64,000 nt of DNA from a virus: positions 86,437 to 150,436 of IMG/VR virus record IMGVR_UViG_3300029922_000014; one strand, written 5' to 3'. The notes beneath the pieces were generated by a model that saw nothing but the letters and a program-made list of their open reading frames with translations, had not been told where the DNA came from and did not search any database. Shown here in pieces: positions 15,100 through 22,994 of this stretch. Positions within the stretch are counted from its first letter, which is position 1; each line of letters begins with the position of its first letter. Position numbers and translations under genes: made by a program.

Positions 15100-15186
15100 C
15101 TAGGGCTGGTGCATGGCGCGGCGGGCGATGGCGAGGCTGCGCAGGCAGATGGCGTCGGTGATCTGAGCGTTCATGGCGATGGTCAT
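15100..15186 (-). CDS. 28-aa ORF behind conserved leader
   Basis: An ATG preceded by AAGGAG and the GGTCC hairpin leader opens 28 codons (MTIAMNAQITDAICLRSLAI...). It is supported by its perfect placement behind the leader used by six other genes. It may be a real micro-protein or a leader peptide for the next gene 9 nt downstream. Confidence 0.45.
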   Translation of the reverse strand: MTIAMNAQITDAICLRSLAIARRAMHQP

Positions 15187-15284
15187 GGGAGACTCCTTGG
15201 TCCTTTGGACCGCTGGTTGGTTGTTGTACCCGCATCATGGTGCGGACTGACATCGTGTCAATTGCTGTTTTCCGCGTTATGCGG
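15187..15284 (-). promoter_or_regulatory. Composite promoter, dyad and hairpin leader
   Basis: Palindrome CCGCGTTATGCGG (15272-15284), then TTGACA within a perfect dyad (15248-15260), 16 bp, CATGAT. The leader has GGTCC-TTT-GGACC (15199-15211) directly before AAGGAG. Confidence 0.75.
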
Positions 15285-15467
15285 AACTTCCGCTGGGATG
15301 ACCGGAACGTTCGCCAGGATTTCGGCCTTGCGCAGCACAATGGCTTCCGCTTCCTGTTCGATGGTGTCGGTGATCAGCTTGGCGAGGTCCTGGAGGGTGT
15401 TGACCTTGACCGTGCGACGGTCGAGCGCCTTGATCAGCTTGGACACGACGGTTTCGCGCAGAAGCAA
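15258..15467 (-). CDS. Helical protein, probably the 3' part of a frameshifted gene
   Basis: The frame encodes VVSKLIKALDRRTVKVNTL and ITDTIEQEAEAIVLRKAEIL, clearly native helical sequence. The only available start is a TTG at 15467. The frame just upstream continues as native-looking KAATEPALRAGHRG before a stop. It probably belongs with the ORF at 15434-15604 as one gene of about 113 residues split by a -1 shift. The stop TGA lies in the dyad at 15248-15260. Confidence 0.45.
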   Translation of the reverse strand: MLLRETVVSKLIKALDRRTVKVNTLQDLAKLITDTIEQEAEAIVLRKAEILANVPVIPAEVPHNAENSN

Positions 15468-15604
15468 GCCACGATGCCCGGCACGCAGGGCGGGTTCGGT
15501 GGCGGCTTTGGCGCTGGTATATAATCACCGCCGGTGGGCTTGATCGCGTGCAGGGCGTTGCGGAACTTGTCCTGGACGGTGATCGGAGTCTTGTGCATGG
15601 CCAT
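15434..15604 (-). CDS. ORF behind conserved leader, probably 5' part of a frameshifted gene
   Basis: Starting at the ATG after CAGGAG, the first 30 residues (HKTPITVQDKFRNALHAIK) read as native. The tail (APKPPPNPPCVPGIVACF) is an out-of-frame reading of the following helical gene. No family is recognised. Confidence 0.45.
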   Translation of the reverse strand: MAMHKTPITVQDKFRNALHAIKPTGGDYIPAPKPPPNPPCVPGIVACFCAKPSCPS

Positions 15605-15696
15605 TGGATGCTCCTGGTCCATTGGACCGTTGGCGTTATGGCTGCATCCTGACATGGATTGACACGATGTCAATCGAGACTTTCCGCGTAACGCGC
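15605..15696 (-). promoter_or_regulatory. Composite promoter, dyad and hairpin leader
   Basis: CCGCGTAACGCGC (15684-15696), TTGACA in a perfect dyad (15660-15672), 16 bp, CAGGAT. The leader hairpin GGTCC-ATT-GGACC is at 15616-15628, before CAGGAG. Confidence 0.7.
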
Positions 15697-15787
15697 GTTT
15701 TCCGTGCCTTGAGCACCTTGGCGTACGCAGGACAGAGGTCGGATACAATCGAGCCTGGAAACGCCTTACAGGTGCCAGTAAACGGCA

Positions 15788-15938
15788 AACCCGACCCCAA
15801 CAAGGGATCGGGTCTGGCGTGTTCGCCCGCGGTGCACTTTCACAGGGGAGGGGGGAACTCCAGCCGAAAAGATCAACGCGCTGCCCAAAGGAAGGAGTGC
15901 ACGGGGGGACGTGCGGGCAGTGGCAGAACGGTAAGCGC
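15788..15938 (-). ncRNA. Candidate small RNA
   Basis: A TTGACA-N16-CAAGAT promoter (15941-15968) and a 10-bp terminator hairpin (15789-15813) bracket about 150 nt with no convincing ORF, in a gene-free stretch of about 290 bp between the LamG gene and the next small gene. No tRNA, tmRNA or known riboswitch pattern fits. It rests on promoter-plus-terminator geometry only. Confidence 0.35.
15789..15813 (-). terminator. Hairpin terminator candidate
   Basis: Ten-bp stem ACCCGATCCC/GGGGTCGGGT (one T-G pair) with a TTGTT loop, followed on the minus strand by TTTGCCGTTT. The U tract is weak. It would close the LamG-side transcript or the candidate small RNA. Confidence 0.55.
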
Positions 15939-15940
15939 GC

Positions 15941-15968
15941 ATCTTGCGCACTACGCAGAGTCTGTCAA
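15941..15968 (-). promoter_or_regulatory. Promoter candidate for small RNA
   Basis: TTGACA, 16 bp, CAAGAT, the same class of -10 as the CATGAT and CAGGAT promoters nearby. It lacks both palindromes. Confidence 0.4.
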
Positions 15969-15971
15969 CGG

Positions 15972-16721
15972 TCAGGTGTGGCCGGGCGGATTGATCGGAT
16001 CAAGTGGTATGGGGAGCTTCGGAGGGCGCAGGATTATACTCCCGTAGTTCGGTCCTGGACCGTTACCAGTCTGCAAAAGGATCGTCGATGCGGCCATGTG
16101 CCGACCGTTGCCGCTGTGGTCGGTGAGGTCGCGGGCGGTGGGTAGTGGCCAATAGGCGTATGGACTGCCAATGATGGGCGGGTTCGAGTTGGCTTCCGCA
16201 ACCAATTGGGTCGGGGTCATGGCGACCTGCCAAATCTTGACCGATTCGAGACTACCGACGAACTGCGCATGTGCGGTCGACGAGAACAACACGATGCGAT
16301 CGAACGGGAAGCGGTTGCGGACATCCAGAAGCTGCAAGCTCAATTGCCCGTCGAAGTAGTAACTGCTGAGGGAACCATCGGAGATGAACCCCCAGTGATG
16401 CCAGCGTGTGTCGAGGCTTGGCCACTGCCCCGTAGTCTGGATGCGGTCACCGACAAAGAGTTCAGGAGTCAGGCCGGATTCATCGGATCCCAGGTACAGT
16501 GACTCGGGGCCGCCTTCCGTGCAAATGGCGATGGCGGCGGCGCGCGCGTTGGTGGGCTTCTCCCAACGCACCCACATGGACACTGTCAGAGGTCCGGTCC
16601 CTGGCCCTGCCTGCGGTGACGCGAAAACGCCGCCATAAGGCCATTCCAGGTGGCACTCCCGGAAGATCGCGTTGCCGATCCCCGGGCCGTAACCGATGAC
16701 TGCGATGGTCGTGACGCTCAC
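15972..16721 (-). CDS. LamG/concanavalin-like virion protein
   Basis: The product has 249 residues. A LamG-type jelly roll spans about residues 15-180, with LTVSMWVRWEKPTN, WHHWGFISDG, YYFDGQLSLQL, FVGSLESVKIWQVAM. Such domains in phage particles bind glycans on tails or head decorations. The C-terminal PKLPIPLDPINPP is encoded by the 38-bp sequence repeated at 12503-12540. It is coupled by ATGA to the 1072-residue gene upstream, so both are probably virion proteins. Confidence 0.75.
   Translation of the reverse strand: MSVTTIAVIGYGPGIGNAIFRECHLEWPYGGVFASPQAGPGTGPLTVSMWVRWEKPTNARAAAIAICTEGGPESLYLGSDESGLTPELFVGDRIQTTGQWPSLDTRWHHWGFISDGSLSSYYFDGQLSLQLLDVRNRFPFDRIVLFSSTAHAQFVGSLESVKIWQVAMTPTQLVAEANSNPPIIGSPYAYWPLPTARDLTDHSGNGRHMAASTILLQTGNGPGPNYGSIILRPPKLPIPLDPINPPGHT
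15985..16022. repeat. 38-bp repeat, copy 2
   Basis: Identical to 12503-12540. Here it is coding for the LamG protein's C terminus, which suggests this is the ancestral position. Confidence 0.85.
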
Positions 16722-19700
16722 TTCTTGCCCATGGTCCCAAGCGACGTCTTCATGCCGGTATGGTGTTCGATGGTGCGGTGCAGGTCGTCGGCGTAGACGC
16801 CGTCCGCGGAATGCTTCACGGTGTACTTGCCGCCGCTGATCTTGCCAAAGTCCACCTTGTAGGTGTCGTCGGGCTTGAGGTGCACCTTGATGTGGTTGAC
16901 GTTCTTGGCGTTCTTGCCGATCTTGAACTGGTAGGATGGCATGCCGGTGCCGGGAACGTGGGTCTCCTTGCCGTCCTCACCTTTGGTAGTGTAGCCCTGC
17001 CCGTGGTCGACCATCATGTTCTTGGCGCCGAGCATGAAGTGCGCCTTGGCACCGATCTGCTTGTGGATCGCGTGCGCCTTCTCCAGGCCTTCCTTGGCGG
17101 CCTTCTCGTTGATGGCTTCGGTAAGGGATTCTTCCTTCTTGCCGAAACCGGGGGCGGCGCGGACGCCGTGCTTCTCGCGAACCTTGGCTCGGGCTTCCGG
17201 GTCCTGCTTGTGGCCCATGTGCCCCTTGTCGGGCGTGCTGCCGCCCCACTTGCCGCTGTTGATGTTCTTGAGGATGTCGGAGTACTTGATCTCCATCTTC
17301 CCCGGCTTGTGGCCATCCTTGATCGCGTAGGTAGAGACGACGAGCGTCGCGCGGTCCTTATCCAGGTCGCGGGACTTGATCGTCCACCAGACGTTCTTGA
17401 TGACTACGGACTTGTTCGGAACGAAGTACTTCCGCAGGTCCTTGTCGTTGAGTTTGCCTTCGGTCAGCGATTCGTTGTGCAGGTGGATGTGGACGTGCTT
17501 GGCCTTGTCCTCGGGGCCTTCGTCTTCGTCGTCGTCGTCTTCATCACCCTTGCTGTTGGCACCGCCTTCCTCTTCTTCTTCGTCCTCTTCGTCGGGAACG
17601 TCGTCGGTACCGGTAGCGCCGGGAGCCGGCGGCGGGACAACGGTCGGGTTGGGCAGTTCGTTGGCGCCCTGCGCACCAGCACGGGTCATCATCTGTTCGC
17701 CCATCTTCGGGACGGAGATGTAGCCGGTGGGGCTGGCCTTCCATTCGTTGGGCTTGAGCCCAAAGCGCTCTTCGATGCGGACTTCCATCGCGTCGATGTC
17801 GCAGTCGGCGCACAGGAGCATATCGTAGTAGGTCTGAACGTCGGCCACGGTGAAGTTCTTGGGATCGACACCCTCCGCCAGGATCTTGGCCTTCGCGTCG
17901 TCGAGCCGCGTCTTGGCTTCCGTGGTCAGGTTCTTGGACAGCCCAACATACAGCTTCAGCCGCGCGGCGGCGGTCTTGGCGTTGGGTGACGATTCCAGGA
18001 GCCCCTTGGCGATCGACGCGGCAGAGCCCTCAAAGAAGTTCTCCGGCGGGGTCCAAGATTCGCCCAGTTGGACGAAGTTCTTGCCCTTCATCGCCTGCAT
18101 CGCGTTGCCCTTGGTCGTGGCGCGCACGCAGGAGACAACCAATTGCCCGTCGGCGTCCATGGTCTGCTGCATCAGCGATTCGGCTTGATCCATGGTCAGA
18201 GCGTTGTTGTTCACCAATTCCCAGCCGTCCTTGGTCTTCTGGCAGATCCAGTAGTCGCAGGAGGCTTTGCCAGCGGCTTCGGTAGTGGCCTTCTTCGCGA
18301 AGCCATGCTCATCGTGGTGGACCTTGTCGAACGTCTTGGCCCGGAGCTTCCCCATGGCTTCGCTGTGATCCTTGGCCTTGATGTATGCGGCGAAGTGCGG
18401 CTTACCGTGAGGGTAGGTCTTCTCGTTGTTTGGACCGGTGTGCGGCGTCAGCGCGTTGTCGATCGTGCGCTCCAATTCGCCCTTGGTCTTCTTGCCCTGG
18501 CCCAGAATGGGCTCATGCATCGTGGTGCCCTTGGCGCCCCGACCGATCACAGGGTAGTGCATGGTTTCGTCGATTGACGCGATGTCAGTGGCCTCAGTGA
18601 TGCTCTTCACATGGACGCGGGAATCGTTGTGGACCGGATCATGCGACTGCACCGACGTCGCAAACATCTCGGCGTGTTTCTTCGCACCGAACTTGAAGGC
18701 GTGATGCTGTTCCTTCGTGTCGCCGCGCGTGCTGGTTCCAACATGCTCACCGGACCGATGACCCATGGCACCGGCGGCCTTCTTCAAATGATCGACCGTG
18801 AACGGCTTGCCCGACGAATGCTTGGCACTGTGGGCCACCAGCACGTAGTGAGCTTCGTCGATGCCTTCGTTGCGGCGCTTGAGCATGTTGCGGGCGGTGC
18901 CGCGCTTGCGCTTGCCGAGCATGCCGTACTTGGACGGGAAGCTGGCACGGACGGGAGCGAAGGAGGCAGAGGCGAATCCGCCTACGGTGCCGGAGCGGGT
19001 CATCTCGTCGATGTAGTCGAGGAATGATCCGGGAAGCTCCACCTCTGCGCCCTCAGCATTGAGGAAGATCAGGTCACCGTTGACGTCTTCCGACATGGAA
19101 CAGGTGTCGCCGGCCGGGGAGATGACGGTCACACCTTCGGTGCCGATGACAAGCTTCCAGGTCTGGTCTGATTCGACGGATTCCTTGACGGAAAAGTCGC
19201 CCATCAGAAAGTTCATGATGTCGACGTGGGCGGCGGTCGAATCGCCATTGTGCTTGGTCAGGATCTTGTCGATCCCACTACGGTAGAGAACCATGTCGCC
19301 TTCGTCGACGTAGCGGAACACATTCTCGTCATCGCGGATGGTCACGGAGACGACGCCGGGTTCGATCTCGACTACTTCCCAGGCCGGCTGCTCCAGCGAT
19401 TCGCGGACCTTGGTCGCGGCGTCAGCGGGCTGTTCGTCGGCGTTGGGGTCCTTGATCTTCTTCGGCGGGACGGGCTGCTTGCCGAGCGGGGTACATTCGA
19501 TGATCGACACATCGGAGACGCGGTCGTTGGCGATGTCGGTGGTGCCGGCGGTCAGGGACAGCTTGTATTTGAGGAACTGTGCTTCCCCCAGCTTGCCGGT
19601 GTCGTCGCGGGTCAGGGCGCCCTCGAAGATGGCGGTGAAGCTCTTGGGGCCGACTACGGTCTCGACGAGCTTCGCGTAGAGCGAGGCGGATTCCTGCATC

Positions 19701-19936
19701 AGCCAGGACTCGAACTGCAACGCGCACAAGCCGACGTCGGTCGCGGTGAAGATCGGATCGCGGGCGAGGAACTGCGCGGCGAAGGTCTTCGGATCGTCCT
19801 GCACGCCGGCCCACTCCAGGACCTTGTTGATGACGGCGCGCGGATGGGCGATGGTGTCGCCGGTCTCGATCAGGTCGAGTTCAGCGCGGAGCGCGGCGAT
19901 GTCTTCGGTCTTCGGTTGGATCGTGAGCTTCTTCAT
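16718..19936 (-). CDS. Large hypothetical, probably virion-associated protein
   Basis: From the ATG at 19936 (MKKLTIQPK) the product has 1072 residues; the frame is open further but reads as non-native. The central part has AHSAKHSSGKPFTVDHLKKA and a second GKPHFAAYIKAKDHS segment. A strongly acidic stretch (DEEDEEEEEGG and DEDDDDEDEG) precedes HVHIHLHNESLTEGK. The motif ESLTE occurs again about 130 residues later. Position between LamG and packaging genes suggests a structural or ejected protein. No family is recognised. A degenerate dyad lies inside at 18575-18587. Confidence 0.65.
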   Translation of the reverse strand: MKKLTIQPKTEDIAALRAELDLIETGDTIAHPRAVINKVLEWAGVQDDPKTFAAQFLARDPIFTATDVGLCALQFESWLMQESASLYAKLVETVVGPKSFTAIFEGALTRDDTGKLGEAQFLKYKLSLTAGTTDIANDRVSDVSIIECTPLGKQPVPPKKIKDPNADEQPADAATKVRESLEQPAWEVVEIEPGVVSVTIRDDENVFRYVDEGDMVLYRSGIDKILTKHNGDSTAAHVDIMNFLMGDFSVKESVESDQTWKLVIGTEGVTVISPAGDTCSMSEDVNGDLIFLNAEGAEVELPGSFLDYIDEMTRSGTVGGFASASFAPVRASFPSKYGMLGKRKRGTARNMLKRRNEGIDEAHYVLVAHSAKHSSGKPFTVDHLKKAAGAMGHRSGEHVGTSTRGDTKEQHHAFKFGAKKHAEMFATSVQSHDPVHNDSRVHVKSITEATDIASIDETMHYPVIGRGAKGTTMHEPILGQGKKTKGELERTIDNALTPHTGPNNEKTYPHGKPHFAAYIKAKDHSEAMGKLRAKTFDKVHHDEHGFAKKATTEAAGKASCDYWICQKTKDGWELVNNNALTMDQAESLMQQTMDADGQLVVSCVRATTKGNAMQAMKGKNFVQLGESWTPPENFFEGSAASIAKGLLESSPNAKTAAARLKLYVGLSKNLTTEAKTRLDDAKAKILAEGVDPKNFTVADVQTYYDMLLCADCDIDAMEVRIEERFGLKPNEWKASPTGYISVPKMGEQMMTRAGAQGANELPNPTVVPPPAPGATGTDDVPDEEDEEEEEGGANSKGDEDDDDEDEGPEDKAKHVHIHLHNESLTEGKLNDKDLRKYFVPNKSVVIKNVWWTIKSRDLDKDRATLVVSTYAIKDGHKPGKMEIKYSDILKNINSGKWGGSTPDKGHMGHKQDPEARAKVREKHGVRAAPGFGKKEESLTEAINEKAAKEGLEKAHAIHKQIGAKAHFMLGAKNMMVDHGQGYTTKGEDGKETHVPGTGMPSYQFKIGKNAKNVNHIKVHLKPDDTYKVDFGKISGGKYTVKHSADGVYADDLHRTIEHHTGMKTSLGTMGKK
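18575..18587. promoter_or_regulatory. Degenerate dyad inside the 1072-aa gene
   Basis: TGACGCGATGTCA, one arm mismatch, encoding TDIASID in frame. It may be a weak site or chance. Confidence 0.45.
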
Positions 19937-20003
19937 GCCCCGAAACGTAGTGGAGGCGTACGAGCGGGGAAGGCAGAAACAACGAACCTCGGGAACCTCA
20001 GGA

Positions 20004-20540
20004 TCAGATATGTGCCCAGCGCCTGGGAGCGCCACCGCGAAAAGGAGCAATAGCACGAATCGCCCGCGGTGAAACTCCGTATTTCGACGCTACTGCAATT
20101 ACGGCGCCGTCTCGCCATGTGCGGTGTTTCAATATATCACGAATTGCCAGAACATCTGCTTCACTAAGCCGGGCTGCGCCATGTTTTTCCCCATGTGCGT
20201 GACGACGCTGTGCCACAGTATCTGCAATATTATCAATTTGTGTCCCAAGCACGAGATGCTGCGGATTCACACAAGCGGGGTGGTTGCAACGATGCCTAAC
20301 AACTGCGCCATCCGGAATATCCCCATAGGCCATTTGCCAAGCCCACCGATGCGCTTTGACCGGCCACGATGAAATAATTCGAGACGAAACAGGACGAAAC
20401 TCGCCATACCCATTCGGATTCTTAGCGCCCGTCCAGAGCCAGCAGGTATCGGTTTTTTGCACCTTCGCGTAAAATCGCTTCCGCGCGGTCAAATAACCTG
20501 CATCTGTACGTTGCTGTACCGTCAAACGCTTCCGCACCAT
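20004..20540 (-). CDS. HNH homing endonuclease
   Basis: The product has 178 residues. The HNH core reads HRWAWQMAYGDIPDGAVVRH, RCNHPACVNPQHLVLGTQ, DNIADT, the usual beta-beta-alpha metal fold with zinc cysteines. A C-terminal resolvase-like helix-turn-helix (LSEADVLAIRDIL...SKYGVSPRAIRAI) would recognise DNA. It sits as a free-standing gene between the ADP-ribosylglycohydrolase and the large virion gene. The region is more AT-rich than its neighbours by eye, which fits recent arrival. Confidence 0.85.
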   Translation of the reverse strand: MVRKRLTVQQRTDAGYLTARKRFYAKVQKTDTCWLWTGAKNPNGYGEFRPVSSRIISSWPVKAHRWAWQMAYGDIPDGAVVRHRCNHPACVNPQHLVLGTQIDNIADTVAQRRHAHGEKHGAARLSEADVLAIRDILKHRTWRDGAVIAVASKYGVSPRAIRAIAPFRGGAPRRWAHI

Positions 20541-20548
20541 ATTCAACC

Positions 20549-21514
20549 CTAACCCTCCATGAGACAGGTGTCAGCGAAGTCCACAGCGAGTTTGACAACA
20601 TCGGCTTCACGTGCAATCACACGCTGCCATTCCAGCGGCAGCGCCTCTGCACCATGGATCCATCCGGACAGCGCGCCGGTAATCGCCGCCGTCGTATCAG
20701 TGTCAGACCCTAAGTTCACTGCGGCCAGGACGCTATGCGCAAATGCTTCGGTACCAACCAGACCCAAGGTCTCTGTCTGGTGCAAGCACCACACTGCGGA
20801 TTCCAGCGAATGGATGCAGTACCCTCCGCTCTGAATGTCCCTGCGCGCGGCAGCGAAAATCGAACCATCCTCAAGGCGAGCAAACTCGCGCTTATCCTCG
20901 GTCCCGAGCAACATGCCGCCGACAGCCATGGCCAACGCTTCGCGAATGCTGCGCCCGTTAGCCAGCGGCGAGAGCATGCGCGCATGCGTAACACACGTAT
21001 AGGTCGAACGGTCGTGGGCGTGCGTCAGGGCGGACCCCTCGCGGGCAAAACGTTCGATATGGTGCGGATTGCTGAAAAGGGCATACACGTTCAAGGGCAT
21101 GCAACGCATCAAGCTGCCATTGCCGTTGCTGCTCAGACTGGTGCCGCCGCACTGACTGGCAGGAAAACCGGCTTTGCGCTTGGCAATCGCTGCGCGCGTC
21201 GCATTTCCACAGTCGAAGTTCACACCGTGGGCGGTCCAAGTCGCATGGTCATACCAGGAAACAAACGAATCCATGACGGCTTCGAGGTCCCAGCCCTTGC
21301 GGACCAGAACGTCAGCGGCGGCCAGGGTCATGGAGGAGTCGTCAGACCACGTCCCAACCGGTTGATTCCAGGTGCCGTGTCCACGCATCTCTTTAATCGG
21401 ATCCGCATCGCGTGCTTCACGGGTGCTGAACTCTGCATAAACCCCAAGAGCGTCGGAAATGCAGGTGCCGATGATCGAACCGATGATGCGCGAGCGAAGG
21501 GTGGGGGTCGACAT
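20549..21514 (-). CDS. ADP-ribosylglycohydrolase family protein
   Basis: The product has 321 residues. Family motifs are GTCISDALGVYAEF near the N terminus, GTWSDDSSMTLAAADVL (metal-binding aspartates) and GSDTDTTAAITGALSGW near the C terminus, the di-metal DraG/ARH3 signature. It should remove ADP-ribose from protein or nucleic acid. In a phage it could undo host ADP-ribosyltransferase toxins or tune phage-made modification; this is inference. The ATG at 21514 has GGAG in front and lies behind a composite promoter with a leader hairpin. Confidence 0.9.
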   Translation of the reverse strand: MSTPTLRSRIIGSIIGTCISDALGVYAEFSTREARDADPIKEMRGHGTWNQPVGTWSDDSSMTLAAADVLVRKGWDLEAVMDSFVSWYDHATWTAHGVNFDCGNATRAAIAKRKAGFPASQCGGTSLSSNGNGSLMRCMPLNVYALFSNPHHIERFAREGSALTHAHDRSTYTCVTHARMLSPLANGRSIREALAMAVGGMLLGTEDKREFARLEDGSIFAAARRDIQSGGYCIHSLESAVWCLHQTETLGLVGTEAFAHSVLAAVNLGSDTDTTAAITGALSGWIHGAEALPLEWQRVIAREADVVKLAVDFADTCLMEG

Positions 21515-21604
21515 GGCAGGCTCCAGGTCCGGGGGACCGTTGGGGTATGGCTGCATCATGGCGGGATTGACACGATGTCAATCGCTGTTTTCCGCGTCAT
21601 GCGG
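21515..21604 (-). promoter_or_regulatory. Composite promoter, dyad and hairpin leader
   Basis: CCGCGTCATGCGG (21592-21604), TTGACA in a perfect dyad (21568-21580), 15 bp, CATGAT. Leader hairpin GGTCC-GGG-GGACC (21526-21538) then GGAG. Confidence 0.8.
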
Positions 21605-21615
21605 AAAGCACCGCA

Positions 21616-22107
21616 TCAGCGACGGGGGACGCCCGGTCCTTGGATCCTGGCGCTCTGGGCCATGTGCTGCTTGAACTGTTCCGACAGCACATCGGCAAAC
21701 TGGCGATTGCCGTCGTTCTGGGCGGTCTGGCAGCAGGGTCCGTAGTAGGCGATGGCCTCGTCGAGGTTGTTCGCGCCGATCAGCGGGAAGTCCAGCATGG
21801 CGTTGGTCTTGCGCACGCGGCCGAGCGGATCCTTGGCCGTCAATTCCATCTGCTGGCGCCCGATGAAGGGGTGGAACTCCAGCGGGAAGATGCCGGTGAT
21901 CACACGGCGATGGATGATGCGCGCCACGGGGCCATAGCCGTAGACGTGCTCCTCGTACGTGAAGGCCTGCGCGAGCCCCGCCAGAGCCTCCAAAGACAGC
22001 CCGGTGCCTTCGGGAGGGGCCGCCGCTTCCGGTGCCGTCTGAGAGGCTTCCTGTGGCTGCACGGGAGCTTCCGGGGCGGTGGTATCGGCGGCGTTCTCGG
22101 TGTTCAT
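21616..22107 (-). CDS. Hypothetical protein, 163 aa
   Basis: The first 45 residues are a Pro/Ala/Glu-rich linker. A globular domain follows (YEEHVYGYGPVARIIHRRVI...). No family is recognised. It ends just before the motif-2 palindrome of the next promoter. Confidence 0.6.
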   Translation of the reverse strand: MNTENAADTTAPEAPVQPQEASQTAPEAAAPPEGTGLSLEALAGLAQAFTYEEHVYGYGPVARIIHRRVITGIFPLEFHPFIGRQQMELTAKDPLGRVRKTNAMLDFPLIGANNLDEAIAYYGPCCQTAQNDGNRQFADVLSEQFKQHMAQSARIQGPGVPRR

Positions 22108-22403
22108 GGGGATGCCTTGACTGATGGCTTGTGGTTGATGCGCGGACGGCGCACGGGGGTCTGACGGAGGTTGCGGGATTCGTTGTACTGCCGGATCAGG
22201 TCGACGTAGACATCGACGTTCTCTGCCAGCGTGATGATCGCTTTGCGGATGGCCTTCTCGGACATCGTCTTCGGCATGGTGACGGCGACCTTGATTGGGC
22301 AATTCTCGAAGCTCAGGAAGTCGACAGTGAACGTCGCACCGTCGTCATCACGGACGATGACGCCTGCATCATTTTCCTCTTCAGTCAAGATGGTCTTGTT
22401 CAC
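22104..22403 (-). CDS. Hypothetical protein, 99 aa
   Basis: Begins with GTG. It has an alpha/beta look (ATFTVDFLSFENCPIKVAVT) and a basic tail. Coupled to the next gene by ATGA. No family is recognised. Confidence 0.5.
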   Translation of the reverse strand: MNKTILTEEENDAGVIVRDDDGATFTVDFLSFENCPIKVAVTMPKTMSEKAIRKAIITLAENVDVYVDLIRQYNESRNLRQTPVRRPRINHKPSVKASP

Positions 22404-22424
22404 GGGTTCAGATTGTAGTAAATG

Positions 22425-22994
22425 TCAATAGTGTTTCAATAGATTGTTTCGCGCGCAATTGCCTGCAAATAGTTTGAGGAGGCTTTCGACATCTTTCACC
22501 ATGTCCATTTCACGTAGCGGATTGAAATGAATGGCGTGGCCGCCGTTCTGGATGAACTCGCGCACGTTGGTGCGATTGTCGTCGATCAGAATCGTATTCG
22601 ACTGGGCCAGGAAACGGCGATGGCTGGTGATGTAGTACGGCGCCCCGGCGGCATTCTTCTTGAACCACAGCATCATTCCGCGCGGCGCCCACAGGTAATC
22701 ACGCGGGTCGGTGACAAAGCGCAATTCGCCATAACGGACAACGGCACGAAACAGTTCTCCGTAGTGGGCGAATGGCTTCATCTCAGACCAGAACGTGATG
22801 CCTTTGGCGTCGATGATCTCAACCAATTGAGGGTAGGTCATGCCGAATGAGTTCTGCACATTCTGACGGTCGAGGTCGGGGTGCGCGTACAGTTCTTCAC
22901 GCCCAACCAATCGCAGACATTCTCGCATCCACGGTGCGCAGACATCATGCACGTCCAGGTAGATCACCGGCGGAGGTGGATCATGAAGCGGCAT
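22425..22994 (-). CDS. HAD-like 5'-nucleotidase-type protein
   Basis: The product has 189 residues. Motif I reads VIYLDVHDVCAPW and motif IV ILIDDNRTNVREFIQNGG followed by AIHFN, the layout of small phage HAD deoxynucleotidases. The Asp normally two residues after the nucleophile is His here (D-V-H), an unusual change at the general acid position, so activity is uncertain. It may trim dNMPs. The ATG at 22994 lies within the previous gene's end (14-bp overlap). Confidence 0.65.
   Translation of the reverse strand: MPLHDPPPPVIYLDVHDVCAPWMRECLRLVGREELYAHPDLDRQNVQNSFGMTYPQLVEIIDAKGITFWSEMKPFAHYGELFRAVVRYGELRFVTDPRDYLWAPRGMMLWFKKNAAGAPYYITSHRRFLAQSNTILIDDNRTNVREFIQNGGHAIHFNPLREMDMVKDVESLLKLFAGNCARNNLLKHY

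Noticed and set aside
15788-15938. Cobalamin riboswitch suggested by GCCACTG
   Set aside because: The other conserved boxes and their order are absent, and no suitable downstream gene follows.
15905-15985. tRNA-like stretch with a GTGGCAGAACGGTAAGC segment resembling a D arm
   Set aside because: No 7-nt anticodon loop, no T arm and no acceptor pairing could be built; the GCGCA-TCT-TGCGC hairpin has a 3-nt loop.
16760-17989. Long plus-strand open frames, e.g. 409 codons opposite the virion gene and 552 codons at 41544-43202
   Set aside because: They are antisense shadows of minus-strand genes with clear domains, a normal result of GC-rich codon use.
19937-20056. Longer N terminus for the 1072-residue protein
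   Set aside because: The extra 40 codons overlap the HNH gene, start at a non-ATG codon and read as non-native sequence.
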